Positions 43,269-54,000 of a stretch of DNA of 64,000 nt are shown here, one piece after another. Both the position numbers and the translations under genes were made by a program. Location of the stretch: the NCBI GenBank assembly GCA_014650475.1, contig BMVA01000010.1, positions 1-64,000 on the forward strand. The letters are read 5' to 3'. Origin of the DNA: Streptomyces albogriseolus. Its GTDB lineage: Bacteria; Actinomycetota; Actinomycetes; Streptomycetales; Streptomycetaceae. Positions within the stretch are counted from its first letter, which is position 1; each line of letters opens with the position of its first letter. Under the pieces are notes generated by a model that was not told the DNA's origin, made no database searches, and was given only the letters and a program-made list of their open reading frames with translations.

Positions 43269-46200
43269 TCACTCGATGAACGATCCCCCGTATTTCGCCT
43301 GCTGTTCCCGCATGTAACTGTTCAAATTACCGCCCGGACGGAAGAAGGTCTGAACATTTCCTCGACTGTCCAGCACTCCGAAGTACCCAGTAGCACTGTC
43401 CGCCCGGAACAGTGTTCCTTCATTCGACACCAGGTCGCCGCGACGAGGACCGCCCGACATGAATTTACTAGCTGCTTCTTTATAGGCATTGAATCCGCCG
43501 ACGCCGGCGAACTCAGACATGTCCGGCTGATGGTGGCCCTGCATCCCGGTCCAGTTCCCCTTCTTGTTGAGCTGCACTCCAAAGGCGTGCTTCATGTAGT
43601 GCCGGAGGGCTGACATAGGGGAAGCAAAGCCCGGCCCGCAGTTCGAGTTGTGAACCAGTACCGCCGTCCGGCCCGCCAGCACATAGTACGTATGCAGATC
43701 GTCGACTGTGAGATTGTAGGTACGGGCGTGCCTGGTGAAGGCGCGGTTTCCGCTGACGATAACCGTGTGGCCGGTGTGGGTGCGCAGGGTCATGCCCGCG
43801 GTGAGTTCGCCCGCTTCGATCCAGTCCTGTTCGGACGGGGACCAGAAGGGGTGCTCGTGGGTCGCGGTGAGCTTCTCGATGCCGTCGGTCGTGGCGATCG
43901 ACAGTTCGTTGAAGTCTTTGTCGTCCTCGGTGACGATGAGGCGGGTGACCTTATGGGCCCCCGTCTCACCGGTTTCCGGGTCGGAGGCCAGGACCTCGTC
44001 CCCGAGTTCGACATCCTCGATGTCCTTGGTGGTTCCATCGGCCATGAGGACGTCGGTCCCCGCCAGGAAGCACTGGAAGCAGCTTATTACCCTCGCACGC
44101 TTCCCGACGGCCGAGGCCGCCGTCGAGCCCCTTCCTCCGGTGACCAGAGCCGCGATAAATCCCTCGACCAGTTTGCCGCGCTCAAACGCCTTGGAGTCCG
44201 CCACACACTCGTTGAAGTTCGCGATGCAGTAGTTCGCGGCGATGCGCTTGGCCTCCGCCACGTCGTCATGGCGCAACAGGTAAACGTACGCCTGACGGCA
44301 CGCCTCCCGGCCGAAGCACGCGTTGCCCGGGCCGTCGTTCTCGTAGATCGGCGTCACCCAGTAGTCGGTCTCGGGTGAGTCACCGTTCGGACTGTTCATC
44401 TGGAAGTGCTTGAGCAGTTCCTGGAGATCGTTCGTCCGGGGCGTCTGGCCGGCATTCCACGCGGCCATGCGCTTGAAGGTGTCACCGCCCCCATTCGGCG
44501 TCCCCCGCACCGTACCGTCGGAGTCCAGCCCTCCGTCCGGGTCGCCCTGGGTGCCGCCGTCGGGGCGGGTCCAGCCCTTGCCGTCGTTGCAGCTGTCACA
44601 CCAGAGTCCGCTCGGATCGCTGTGGCTGACCGGACTGTTGCCGCTGTACGCGTAGCCGTTCATCTGGAGCGGGTCCGCGATGTCGATGACCGGGTCCGCC
44701 GAGAGGAAGCGTCCGGAGTCCTGGTCGTACTCGCGGGCACCGATGTGGGTCAGCCCGGTGGCCGTGTCGTCGATGCCGACGCCCAGGTAGCCGCGCTTGT
44801 TCGGCCAGACCGACGGCTTGGTCCCGCGGGTCTCGCCGTAGGGCTTGAAGGCACGGCGGGTGACCGCCTGGCCGCTCGACAGGGAGACCGCCGTGTTCGC
44901 CGTGCCGAGGTGGTCGGTGAGCAGCACGCTGAGCTGGTGACCCGTCGTCGCGCCGTTGCTCGTCGTGCGGGTCACCGACGGTGCGCCGACCTGCCCGTAG
45001 GTGCGGGAGGCCCGGACGATCGCCCCGGCGGCGTCGGTCGTCACCTCGGTGTCGCCCAGGTAGAGCGTCGAACCCGACGGGGAGTTCTCCAGGACGCGGT
45101 TTCCGGCGGTGTCGTAGACGTATGTGGTCTTCTTGCCGTCGTCCGTGATCGTGTCGAGCTTGTTCTCCTGCGTCCAGGTGAGGTTCTGCGTGGTGGTGGG
45201 CAGGTCGCGGACCTCGGTGTTGCCCGTCGCGTCGTACGTATAGCTGCTGCCCTTGCCGGCCGGGTCGGAGCTGATCCACTTCATGGTGTGCGGCTGGGGC
45301 GTGCCGTAGCCGTACTCGAGGGAGACGTTCTTCGTCGCGTCCGCCGGGTCGTGCTCGGTCATGGCGGTGCGGTTGCCGAGCCAGTCGAAGGTGAAGGACT
45401 GGTGGTAGGCGGTGCCTCCCGTGGAGACCGTGGCCGCGTCGGGGGCGGTGGCCGCCCGGGTGGAGGCCAGCGCGGTGTCCGGGCTCGACACGTCCGTCGA
45501 CGCGTCGGGGGCGTCGGCCACCGGGCCGGACGAGGCCATGTAGTCCGTGCGGTGTCCCCAGGTCGCGCCGTTCGCCGCCTTGCAGCCGTCGTCGGAGCCG
45601 GTCGGGGTGATGTTCGACGTCCAGGCGTTGAGCAGCTCGCCCATCACGTCGTAGGTGAAGCACTGGGTGTCCCACGACGAGCCCGAGGCGTCCGTCAGCC
45701 GGCGTGCGTGGGAGGTGACGGTGCCGGACTTGTCGTACGAGTAGTAGCCGTCGGCGATGCGGTGCGGGCCGGAGGTCTCACGGTCCGCGACCGTGCGCTG
45801 GAGCCGGCCGGTGTGCGGGTCGACGAAGTTCGTCGTCCACACCCGGTACGGCTGCGCGCCGGACACCGTGCGCAGGGCCTCGCCGTAGGGCGAGTAGGTG
45901 ACGTCGGACGTGTACCAGGCCGAGCCCGACGTCGACTCGGGGAGGCCGTCCGCGTTGTAGCGGGTGACGACCTTCTCCTGCGCCAGCCCGCCCACGGCGG
46001 GCAGCGTGACCGACTGGACCTGTCCCGTGACGGGTGTGTAGGTGTACGCGTAGGCGTACGTTCCGGCGACGCCCGTCGTCAGCAAGCTGGGAGGGATCAC
46101 CGTCTCCGTGCCGGTGGGTCGGTACTCGGTGTCGTAACCGGTGACGCGGTCGGTGTAGTCCCCGTTCAGGGTGCGGCGGATCGAGGCGACCGGTTGCCCG

Positions 46201-49200
46201 AGCGCGCCCGGCAGGCTGTCGTACGTGAACTCCTTGACCGGTACGGCCGTCGCGGAGCCCTCACGGACGAACTCCACCCGGCCCAGCTCGTCGTACTCGG
46301 TGTACGTCGTCCTGGACTCGGCGTCCGTCACCTTCTGAGGCCGGTCGGCCTCGTCGTACCACGTCTTCGTCTCGCCCGTGTCGGGGTCGGTGACGGAGGT
46401 CACCCGTCCCCGTGCGTCGTACGTGTACGTCCACGCGTTGCCGGCCGGGTCGGTGACCTTGGTGCGGTAGCCGCGCGCGTCGTACTCGTACGAGGTGGCG
46501 CGCCCCTCGCTGGTGCTCCCGTCGTCCTTGTAGTGGCGGACGGAGGTGACCCTGCCGAGGGCGTCGGTGAAGGTGCGGGTCCGCGGGACCGTGGAACCGG
46601 CGGGGTCGACGTACGTGCTGGTGTCGCTGTAGTAGGTGTAGGTCGCGTACGCGAAGTCGCCGTCGTGGTACGTCGACTCGCGCTGCTTGCGCTCCAGGCC
46701 GTCGTAGCGGTACTTGATCCAGCTCGGGATCAGGGACCGGGACCTGGGGGCGAAGAGCTCGGCGGCCGGCTCGCCCTTCGCGAGATACCCGCTGGTCTGC
46801 TCGTTGACCAGGCCATGGTCGTTGTAGGTGGTGTCGGTGACGACACGGCCGGGGCCGTGGGCTTCGGACTGCGTCTGCACGGGGCGCATCAGGCCGTCGT
46901 AGATCACCACCTGACGGCTGTACGTCCCGTCGTCCTTGAGGCTCTTGGTGGTGGCCGCGGCGGGGCGGGTCGTCTCGGCGGTGGCGATCGCCGCCTGGTA
47001 CGAGATCTCGACGTCGGGCGACTTGCCGCCGGAGGAGCGGGACGGCGACCAGCCCTTCACCAGGCGCCCGAGGGCGTCGTACTCGTTGCGCGTGACCCGG
47101 CCGTTGGCGTCGGTGACCGTCAGCGCCAGGCTCCGGCCGGGGTCGAAGGTCGTCGTGACGGCATGGCCCTTGGCGTTGATCACCTTGGTGGCGGTGACCG
47201 GCCCGCCGGCGTCCGCGGGGGTGTACTGCGTCTCGGCCGTGCCGACCCCCGGACTGGTGACCGTGCGGACACGGCCCAGCGGGTCGTACGTCGTGCTGGT
47301 GACGACCGAGTAGGAGGTTCCGGCACCGTCGACACCGGCCTGGGAGGTGAGCAGGCCCTTGGTCGGGGTCGCGCCGTACGACAGGCTGTCGTAGCTGTTG
47401 CGGACCGCCTTGACGAGCTTGGTCGCCGGGTCCGCGGTGTCGTACCCCGCGCACGAGGTGCCCGTGGTCCGCTGTTCCTTCGTCAGGCCGATCAGCCACG
47501 CCGTCGTGTTGTGTACGTACGCCGTCCTGGTGCAGCTCTGGTCGGACAGGGTCTCGCCGGTGCCGTTCGGCTTGACCACGGACGTCTCGACCTGGACCGG
47601 CAGACCGTAGGTGTCGTCGACGGTCGTCAGGGTCCGTACCGCCCGCCAGCTCGTGTCGACGGTCTGGATCTCGTCCGACCGTTTGACGCCGGTGCGGTGG
47701 GCGAGCAGCGGGTCGAGGGCGGTGCCGTTCTCGGCCTCACGGGAGCGGGAGGCGGTCTGCCTCGACCAGGGGAAGCTCAGGGCACGCTTCTGCACCCGCT
47801 TGTCGGAGTCCAGGTAGGTGATGCTCTCCGCCGTCATGCCCGCGTACTGCGGTGCGTCGTCGGTGACCAGCGTGTACTTGCCCGTGGAGTCCTTGACCTC
47901 CCCGCCCGTGCCCTGGAAGTACCGGGTCTCGGAGTACGACTGCGCCTGTGGCTCGCCCGACTGGGAGGTGGTCTTGCTCCCCTTGGTGACCGCGACCTGG
48001 CGGTAGCCCTGCCAGACGCTGAACGTCCGCAGGGACGGGCGGGTGAACTCGTCGTCGCTCTTGGCCCAGGCGGGGCCGGTGTACTTGTACGTCGTGTGGA
48101 CGGGTCTGCCGTGCGAGGTGACCTTGTCGGTCTGGGTGACGGAGTGGACGACGTACTTGTTGAACCACGACTTCGCCGGCGTCTTCTCGTCACCGTCCGG
48201 TGACCAGCGGACCGGGTAGCAGGTGCCGTTGTCCTTGCCCTTGTCCTCGGCCGGCTCACCGGCGCAGCCGCCCTTGTACTCGACCTCGATGTCACCGCCG
48301 TGCTCCGTCGCGACCGTGCCGATGCGGGGCCGGGTGAAGGCGGGACGCTGGTCGTTCGGGCCGCTGGGCACGAGGTTGGGAAGCTGGCGGTCCTTCAGTC
48401 TCGCGCGCAGGGGCGACGTGGAGCCGACCGAGTACTCGGCGAAGCTGACACCGTCCTTGTGCTGGAGGGTGCCGGTGGTGTCACCGGGGGCGAAGCCCCG
48501 GCGGGTGATCGAGTTCAGCCACAGGCCGGGGGCCGTGTCGTACCAGTCCTCCGGGAAGGACTGGTGGAGCTGGTAGGTGTCGACCTTGCCCAGGCCGGTC
48601 TGGCCGGCGCGGGCGGCCTTCGTCGTCACCGTGTCCAGACGCATCTGCGTCCAGAACGACGGGAAGGCGGGGCACAGCTTCGACGTCGACTTGCAGTTGA
48701 GGTTGCCGGGGGTGTCCCACCAGGGGCGGTAGGCGCCGGGGTCGTCGGTCTTGGCGAAGTTCGCCGCGTCGCAGGCGGTCTCCGACTTCAGGCAGCGCTG
48801 CTCGGCGCCGAACTCGACCGTCGCGGACGGCTTGGTGAGATCGGAGGAGCGCATGCCGTACTCGATGGTCGTCGGGTAGGCGGAACGCTCGTACTGCTCG
48901 GGGGAGGTGAACTTCTTCTTGACCGCGTAGTGGTTCGTCTCCTGCTTCCAGTTGACGACCATCACGTTGCCATGCACGTCGACGACCTTGTCGAGGCCCC
49001 AGCGCCAGGCCTGCTGCCGGCCGGCCCCGCAGCGGGAGTCGGCGAACGCGGTGGCGTGACAGGGTTCCCCCGGGTGGTTGCCGAAGACGGGCACGGTGGA
49101 GACGGAGTCGGCGTCGGCGTGACCGCCGCCGACCTGGTCGAGGCCGAAGTAGTACTTGGTGCCGTCCGTGGTGGTGACGATCCAGTACTCGCCGTTGTCG

Positions 49201-50573
49201 TCGCCGTTGGTCCCGCCCGTCCTGTGCTCGACGCGGGTGCCGTCGTCGGTCTGGGCACGGTAGACCTCGGTGTCGGTCTCCGGGTCGCTGCCCGCGGGGG
49301 CGTCCCGCACGAGCTCGACGTTCCTGCCCCCCAGGGACATCACCGCGTTGTACGACACCCAGCACAGGTCGGAGGTCTTGTCCGCCTTGGCCGTGTTGTT
49401 GGGGGTGCCGGCGTCCAGGGTCTTGCGGTCGTCCTGGCAGGAGCGGTAGCGGCGCTCGATGTGACCGGGGTCGTAGCCCCAGCCCTCACCGATCCAGGAG
49501 GACTGGGGTGAGGAGACCGCGACGCGGCCGTCCACCGACTGGGAGTTGTAGCTGAAGGTGATCTGTGGAGCGGGACCTGCCGGAGCGGCGGGAACCGTCA
49601 GCGGGTACGACCAGGTGAACGCTCCCGAGGAGCCGCCGGCCTGCCAGGAGCCGCTGGAGGCCAGCGGCGTGGCCTTGAAGGTCCCTCCCGCGCCTCCGCC
49701 GGAATCGACCGCGCCGACGACGGCCGTGTCGCCGCTCGCCGCGGCCGGCGTGACCGAGGTGCGGTACGCGGCCCGGGCGACGGAGGGGCCGGTGGCCCCG
49801 GGGGTCTCCGCCACAGCCGGTGTGACGGTGCCGTCCGCCGCCGTGTCGACCGTCGCGGTGATCGTCTGGGTCCCGGTGTCGTTGGTCGTCTCCAGTTCCT
49901 CGTACGTCTGGCACGCCTCGACATCGGGCGTGGTCAGGTAGCACTCCGGGAACTGGACGAAGCGCAGCCGGGAGGCCCAGTCCGCGCCGTAGAGGTTCTT
50001 GAACTTCGCGTAGTCGAGCTCGACCGAGACGGGGACGGAGCCGGTGGCGGGTGCCTGGACGGTGATGAGCGCGCCGTCGACTCCCTGGGAGACGGGCGCG
50101 GTACGGGCGGCGACGGACACCTGCCAGGTGCCGGTGGGCGCCGGCTGGTCCACGGCCTGCCCGAGGCTGACGGGAAGGTCCTCGACCGGGGTGAGGCCGG
50201 CCTGCCGGGCGTCCGTGCCCGCGCGCACGGTGGCCTGGTCGGCCGTCGCGGCGGAGCCGAAGCTGACGAGCCCGGAGTCGGCGGCGGGCGCCGTCGCCGT
50301 GCCGGCCGGGGCTTGTTCCAGGTCTGCGGGGACGTCGACCTTCAGGGTTTCCAGGTCCCGCTCGAAGGCCTCGCCCGAGAGCGGCTTATCCTGGTCGAGC
50401 GCCTCGAGGTCGAGGGTTTCGCGGCCCTTCTCGGCCACGGACGGATCGGGCGGAAGGGCCAGTGACTGCGTGGGCAGGAGGCCCACCAGCAGGGCCGCCC
50501 CGATGGTGGGCACGACGGCCGCGCGCACACGGCGCGTGCGACCACGGCGGGCAGGTGAGTAGTGACCGAACAC
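43269..50573 (-). CDS. Secreted RHS/YD-repeat polymorphic toxin with C-terminal HINT domain and toxin tip
   Basis: 2434 residues from GTG 50573 (GGGGGGA upstream). A twin-Arg-rich signal sequence with hydrophobic core AAVVPTIGAALLVGLLPTQSLA ends near residue 40. Residues about 300-700 resemble the SpvB/TcB-type N-terminus (SYPLTVPAAPAGPAPQITFSYNSQSVDG). YD repeats run from about 1100 to 1900 (TRNEYDALGRL, TSYEYDARGYRTKVTDPAG, TYTEYDELGRVEF). The RHS core ends at RFLSADPVIDIADPLQMNGYAYSGNSPVSHSDPSGL, near 2000. A HINT autoprotease occupies about 2168-2309 (CFLAGTDV ... LTATHEHPFW ... VLVHN), and a 125-residue toxin-like tip (2310-2434) follows. The RHS shell is expected to encapsulate the tip, and HINT to release it. 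The tip is of uncertain class; a BECR-type RNase is possible. Confidence 0.93.
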   Translation of the reverse strand: MFGHYSPARRGRTRRVRAAVVPTIGAALLVGLLPTQSLALPPDPSVAEKGRETLDLEALDQDKPLSGEAFERDLETLKVDVPADLEQAPAGTATAPAADSGLVSFGSAATADQATVRAGTDARQAGLTPVEDLPVSLGQAVDQPAPTGTWQVSVAARTAPVSQGVDGALITVQAPATGSVPVSVELDYAKFKNLYGADWASRLRFVQFPECYLTTPDVEACQTYEELETTNDTGTQTITATVDTAADGTVTPAVAETPGATGPSVARAAYRTSVTPAAASGDTAVVGAVDSGGGAGGTFKATPLASSGSWQAGGSSGAFTWSYPLTVPAAPAGPAPQITFSYNSQSVDGRVAVSSPQSSWIGEGWGYDPGHIERRYRSCQDDRKTLDAGTPNNTAKADKTSDLCWVSYNAVMSLGGRNVELVRDAPAGSDPETDTEVYRAQTDDGTRVEHRTGGTNGDDNGEYWIVTTTDGTKYYFGLDQVGGGHADADSVSTVPVFGNHPGEPCHATAFADSRCGAGRQQAWRWGLDKVVDVHGNVMVVNWKQETNHYAVKKKFTSPEQYERSAYPTTIEYGMRSSDLTKPSATVEFGAEQRCLKSETACDAANFAKTDDPGAYRPWWDTPGNLNCKSTSKLCPAFPSFWTQMRLDTVTTKAARAGQTGLGKVDTYQLHQSFPEDWYDTAPGLWLNSITRRGFAPGDTTGTLQHKDGVSFAEYSVGSTSPLRARLKDRQLPNLVPSGPNDQRPAFTRPRIGTVATEHGGDIEVEYKGGCAGEPAEDKGKDNGTCYPVRWSPDGDEKTPAKSWFNKYVVHSVTQTDKVTSHGRPVHTTYKYTGPAWAKSDDEFTRPSLRTFSVWQGYRQVAVTKGSKTTSQSGEPQAQSYSETRYFQGTGGEVKDSTGKYTLVTDDAPQYAGMTAESITYLDSDKRVQKRALSFPWSRQTASRSREAENGTALDPLLAHRTGVKRSDEIQTVDTSWRAVRTLTTVDDTYGLPVQVETSVVKPNGTGETLSDQSCTRTAYVHNTTAWLIGLTKEQRTTGTSCAGYDTADPATKLVKAVRNSYDSLSYGATPTKGLLTSQAGVDGAGTSYSVVTSTTYDPLGRVRTVTSPGVGTAETQYTPADAGGPVTATKVINAKGHAVTTTFDPGRSLALTVTDANGRVTRNEYDALGRLVKGWSPSRSSGGKSPDVEISYQAAIATAETTRPAAATTKSLKDDGTYSRQVVIYDGLMRPVQTQSEAHGPGRVVTDTTYNDHGLVNEQTSGYLAKGEPAAELFAPRSRSLIPSWIKYRYDGLERKQRESTYHDGDFAYATYTYYSDTSTYVDPAGSTVPRTRTFTDALGRVTSVRHYKDDGSTSEGRATSYEYDARGYRTKVTDPAGNAWTYTYDARGRVTSVTDPDTGETKTWYDEADRPQKVTDAESRTTYTEYDELGRVEFVREGSATAVPVKEFTYDSLPGALGQPVASIRRTLNGDYTDRVTGYDTEYRPTGTETVIPPSLLTTGVAGTYAYAYTYTPVTGQVQSVTLPAVGGLAQEKVVTRYNADGLPESTSGSAWYTSDVTYSPYGEALRTVSGAQPYRVWTTNFVDPHTGRLQRTVADRETSGPHRIADGYYSYDKSGTVTSHARRLTDASGSSWDTQCFTYDVMGELLNAWTSNITPTGSDDGCKAANGATWGHRTDYMASSGPVADAPDASTDVSSPDTALASTRAATAPDAATVSTGGTAYHQSFTFDWLGNRTAMTEHDPADATKNVSLEYGYGTPQPHTMKWISSDPAGKGSSYTYDATGNTEVRDLPTTTQNLTWTQENKLDTITDDGKKTTYVYDTAGNRVLENSPSGSTLYLGDTEVTTDAAGAIVRASRTYGQVGAPSVTRTTSNGATTGHQLSVLLTDHLGTANTAVSLSSGQAVTRRAFKPYGETRGTKPSVWPNKRGYLGVGIDDTATGLTHIGAREYDQDSGRFLSADPVIDIADPLQMNGYAYSGNSPVSHSDPSGLWCDSCNDGKGWTRPDGGTQGDPDGGLDSDGTVRGTPNGGGDTFKRMAAWNAGQTPRTNDLQELLKHFQMNSPNGDSPETDYWVTPIYENDGPGNACFGREACRQAYVYLLRHDDVAEAKRIAANYCIANFNECVADSKAFERGKLVEGFIAALVTGGRGSTAASAVGKRARVISCFQCFLAGTDVLMADGTTKDIEDVELGDEVLASDPETGETGAHKVTRLIVTEDDKDFNELSIATTDGIEKLTATHEHPFWSPSEQDWIEAGELTAGMTLRTHTGHTVIVSGNRAFTRHARTYNLTVDDLHTYYVLAGRTAVLVHNSNCGPGFASPMSALRHYMKHAFGVQLNKKGNWTGMQGHHQPDMSEFAGVGGFNAYKEAASKFMSGGPRRGDLVSNEGTLFRADSATGYFGVLDSRGNVQTFFRPGGNLNSYMREQQAKYGGSFIE

Positions 50574-50690
50574 GACGGGGTCCCCCCGGACCAGTGAGGC
50601 GGGACCGGGTTCGGACCACGCGTGATGGCGTATCAGATGAGCTGATTTTGTGCAGCGTCTGTGAAGTTCCGCCAGATCGACCGCGCGGAT

Positions 50691-50704
50691 GTGATCGCCA
50701 TCAC
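50691..50704. promoter_or_regulatory. CRP-type palindrome
   Basis: GTGATCGCCATCAC has GTGAT/ATCAC arms. With flanks it reads TGTGA-N6-TCACG, one base from the enterobacterial CRP consensus and close to the streptomycete Crp motif GTG-N8-CAC. It lies 118 bp upstream of the RHS start. Confidence 0.45.
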
Positions 50705-50762
50705 GTTACGCAATACTTCATAACGCTCCGTAACGCACAGTTGTCGCCTATCCGAGGTAACG
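50705..50762. repeat. TAACG repeat cluster
   Basis: GTTACG (50705-50710, inverted), TAACG at 50721 and 50731 (10 bp apart) and GGTAACG at 50757 form a cluster next to the CRP-like site. The 10-bp spacing places two copies on one DNA face. Possible binding sites for a multimeric regulator. Confidence 0.4.
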
Positions 50763-51054
50763 CCGACACCCGCACTTCCCTGAGGTAGCGCGCGATTCAC
50801 CGGATTCAGCCGCAAACACTCGTCGGTGCGGGGAATTTTTGTCCGGCTTGGAACTGAATTGACGTCAGCTCGCGCGTCCCACCAGGCAGTTGACGGCAAT
50901 TCGTGTCCCCCGGAGGTACGGCCCCGGTGCCCGATCCGCTCATCCCGCGGGCTCGACGCGAAGCGTGACGTCGGCGCGCTCATGGGTCATCATCGGCTCG
51001 CCCGGCCGCGCCTGTTTCCGCGCCGGTTCCAAGGGGGGAAGGGGAACTCGCCCG

Positions 51055-54000
51055 ATGACGCGCACAGAGCGCACCCGGCGCCGGGGGCTGCCCGGAAATC
51101 GGACCACCGCCGCCGTACTGACCGCGGCTCTCGCCGCCACCGGCATCACCTTCGTCGGCCTCGGCCTGGACGACTCCGGCTCCCGCGGGGAACCGCACCG
51201 TGACCGGAGCGCGAAGCCGGTGACCGAAGCCGCCGCTGTGTCGCGGGCGCGGAAGACCGGCGAGCTCGTCGAGGTCACCGCATCGCGTACGGCGCGCTCC
51301 ACCACGTGGGCGCGACCCGACGGCCTCATGGTCAAGAACCTGCACTCCTCGCCGGTCCGGGCCAAGGTGGGCGGCGAGTGGAAGGACATCGACTACGACC
51401 TCCACCGCACCGAGGACGGCTGGGAACCGAAGGCGACCAACGCGCGGATGGTCTTCTCGGCCGGCTCCGAGAAGGGCTCGCCGGCGCGGGAGGACCGGCG
51501 GGCCTCGCGCTCGACCGTGCGCCGCGTCTCCCTGCTCAACGGGGCCGGGGCCGCTTCGGACGAGACCGCGAGCCCGCTCGTCACCCTGACCGTCGACGGC
51601 TACGACATCCAGCTCACCTGGCCGGGCGCCGTCCCCGCCCCCGTCATCGACGGTTCGCGGGCCCTGTACCCGGAGATCTTCCCAGGCGCCGATCTGGTGC
51701 TCACGGCCGACGACGAGGGCTTCGCCCAACTCCTCGTCCTGAAGAACCGGGCGGCTGCAGCCAATCCGCTCGCCCAGCGGCTGTCGTACGGCATCACCTC
51801 CGACGACCTGACCTTCCGGCTGGACCCGGTCACGGGTGTCCTGTCCGCCGAGAACGTCTACTCCCAGGAGATCGCGGTCTCGCCGACCCCGCTGATGTGG
51901 GACAGCAGCGGAGCGCCGGCGGTGACGGACGGCGGCGTCGGCGCGACCGCGCAGCCGACCGCTTCGGAGACCCCCGGCCCCACCGAGTCGGCCACCGACC
52001 TGCCGAGCGACAGCCCCAGTCCCACCGAGGAGCTGATCGAGACCGACGAGCAGGCCGACACCAATCCGGAGACCCTGCCGGTGGCCAGCGACGGTCCCGA
52101 GGTGACGGTGTCGGAGTCGCCGTTGCCGTCCGTCCCGGCGGAGCCGACACCCGCGCCCACACCGACCGGCCCGGCGGCCACCCTCGGCCTGGCCGGGCTG
52201 GACGGGCCCTCGCCCGACTCCCGCGGTGAGCTGGTCGAGGCGGAACTGTCCGGGGCGAACTGGGTCCTCACCCCCGAGCCGTCCTTCCTCGACGACCCGG
52301 CGACCACCTATCCGGTGTTCGTCGACCCGTCGGTGAAGAAGCACACCCAGAACTGGACCACCGCCTACAGCCGGCACCCCAACGCCACGTTCTACAACGG
52401 CAAGGGCTTCAACAAGGGCGGTACGCACGAGGCGCGGGTCGGCTTCGAGTCGGACACCTGGGGCACCTCGCGCTCGTACTTCAACATCGCCTTCGACAAG
52501 GGCCTCAAGGGCACAAAGATCACCAGTGCGAAGCTGCGGATGCTGGAGACGTACTCCTGGTCGTGCAGCGCCCGTTCGATGAGCGTGCACCTCACCGGCG
52601 CGGTCAACGGGCACACCAACTGGAAGAACGCGCCGAAGCTGACCGACGGCAACAAGTTCGCGACCAAGAGCTTCGCGCACGGCTACAAGTCCGGCTGCCG
52701 GGACGCCTACGAGACCTTCGACGTGAAGAAGGCCGCGCAGCAGCGGGCCGACCAGGGCAAGGACAGCATCACGTTCGGGCTGCGGGCGCGGGACGAGAAA
52801 TCGCAGTACGCGTGGAAGAAGTTCCGGGCCAACGGCGACAACGCGCCCGTGCTGGAACTCGTCTACAACCGCAAGCCGGTCGTCGACGCCAAGTCGCTCG
52901 ACCTCGGCCCGGACGCCAAGTGCACCACCACCGAGCCGTACGTCCGCATGGGCTCGGGCGACCTGACCTTCACCGCGCGGGCGTCCGACAAGGACAACAA
53001 CCTCGACCGCCTGGACTTCGACCTGTGGCCGACCGGCAAGTGGGACACCACCGGTGACCTCCTGAAGACCACCGGGAACGTCTCCGTCGGCGGCGACAAG
53101 GACGTCGCACTGCGCACCACCGGCGGGTTCGCCACCAGCAAGCTCACCAACAACACCCTCTACTCCTGGCGGGTGCGCGCGGTCGACGACGCCAACTCCA
53201 CCTCCGCCTACGCCCCCGCCAAGACACCCTGCCGCTTCGTCCTGGACACCACCGCACCCAAACCCCCCAAGGTCAGCTCCACCGACTTCCCCAACGCCGA
53301 CGGCAGTGAGAACGGCTTCGGCAACGACGCCGAGGACGCCAACTGGTCCACCAAGAAGTTCGGCACGCCCGGATCCTTCACCGTGCGCGCACTGAACACG
53401 GACGTGGTCCGCTACGAGTACGGCTTCAACTCGGCAAGCTACCCGTTCTCCTTGAGCCGCACCTCCGGAACGGCCACGAGCGTCAGCGCGACGCTGGCGA
53501 ACACCAAACCGCCGACCGCCGGACCCAACGTGCTGTACGTACGGACCGTGGACGCCGCGGGCAATGTGTCGCAGGCGACGAAGTACTTCTTCTACGTCAC
53601 CCCACGCGACCAGGCCGACACCCCCGGCGACTTCACCGGCGACAAACTGCCGGACCTGATGGTCGTCACCGAGGGCGGCAACCTGGCGCTGTACCCCTCC
53701 CAGGCCACCAACGACCTGGCCAAGGGCTCGGGCGACCTGGACTACTCCATGTCCGGCGCCTACCGCTCCAACCCCGACAAGGACCCGGGCGGCGACGACC
53801 TGCCCCCGTACGTCGCCGCGCCCTCCGGCCACTTCAAGGGCGCCCTGATCACCCACAACGGCGACATCTACGGCGGTGACGGCCTCCAGGACCTCATCGT
53901 CCGCGTCGGCGGCAAGCTCTGGGTCTACCCCGGCGACGGCTACGGCGCGGTCGACATCGACCGACGGGTGGAGATCCTCCTCCCCGACAACGCGCCCAGC

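Larger units (their letters stand above)
50574..51054. promoter_or_regulatory. 481-bp divergent regulatory region of the RHS and DNRLRE genes
   Basis: No gene is recognised. Within it are a CRP-like palindrome (50691-50704), TAACG repeats just beside it, and the palindrome TGACGTCA at 50860-50867. The region is noticeably more AT-rich than its surroundings, fitting a promoter-dense region. It separates two large secreted-protein genes reading outward, suggesting joint control. Confidence 0.5.

Noticed and set aside
44406-48203. 1265-codon plus-strand open frame
   Set aside because: Antisense shadow of the RHS gene; Gly/Arg/Val-rich translation without domains, typical of the open antisense frame in high-GC DNA.
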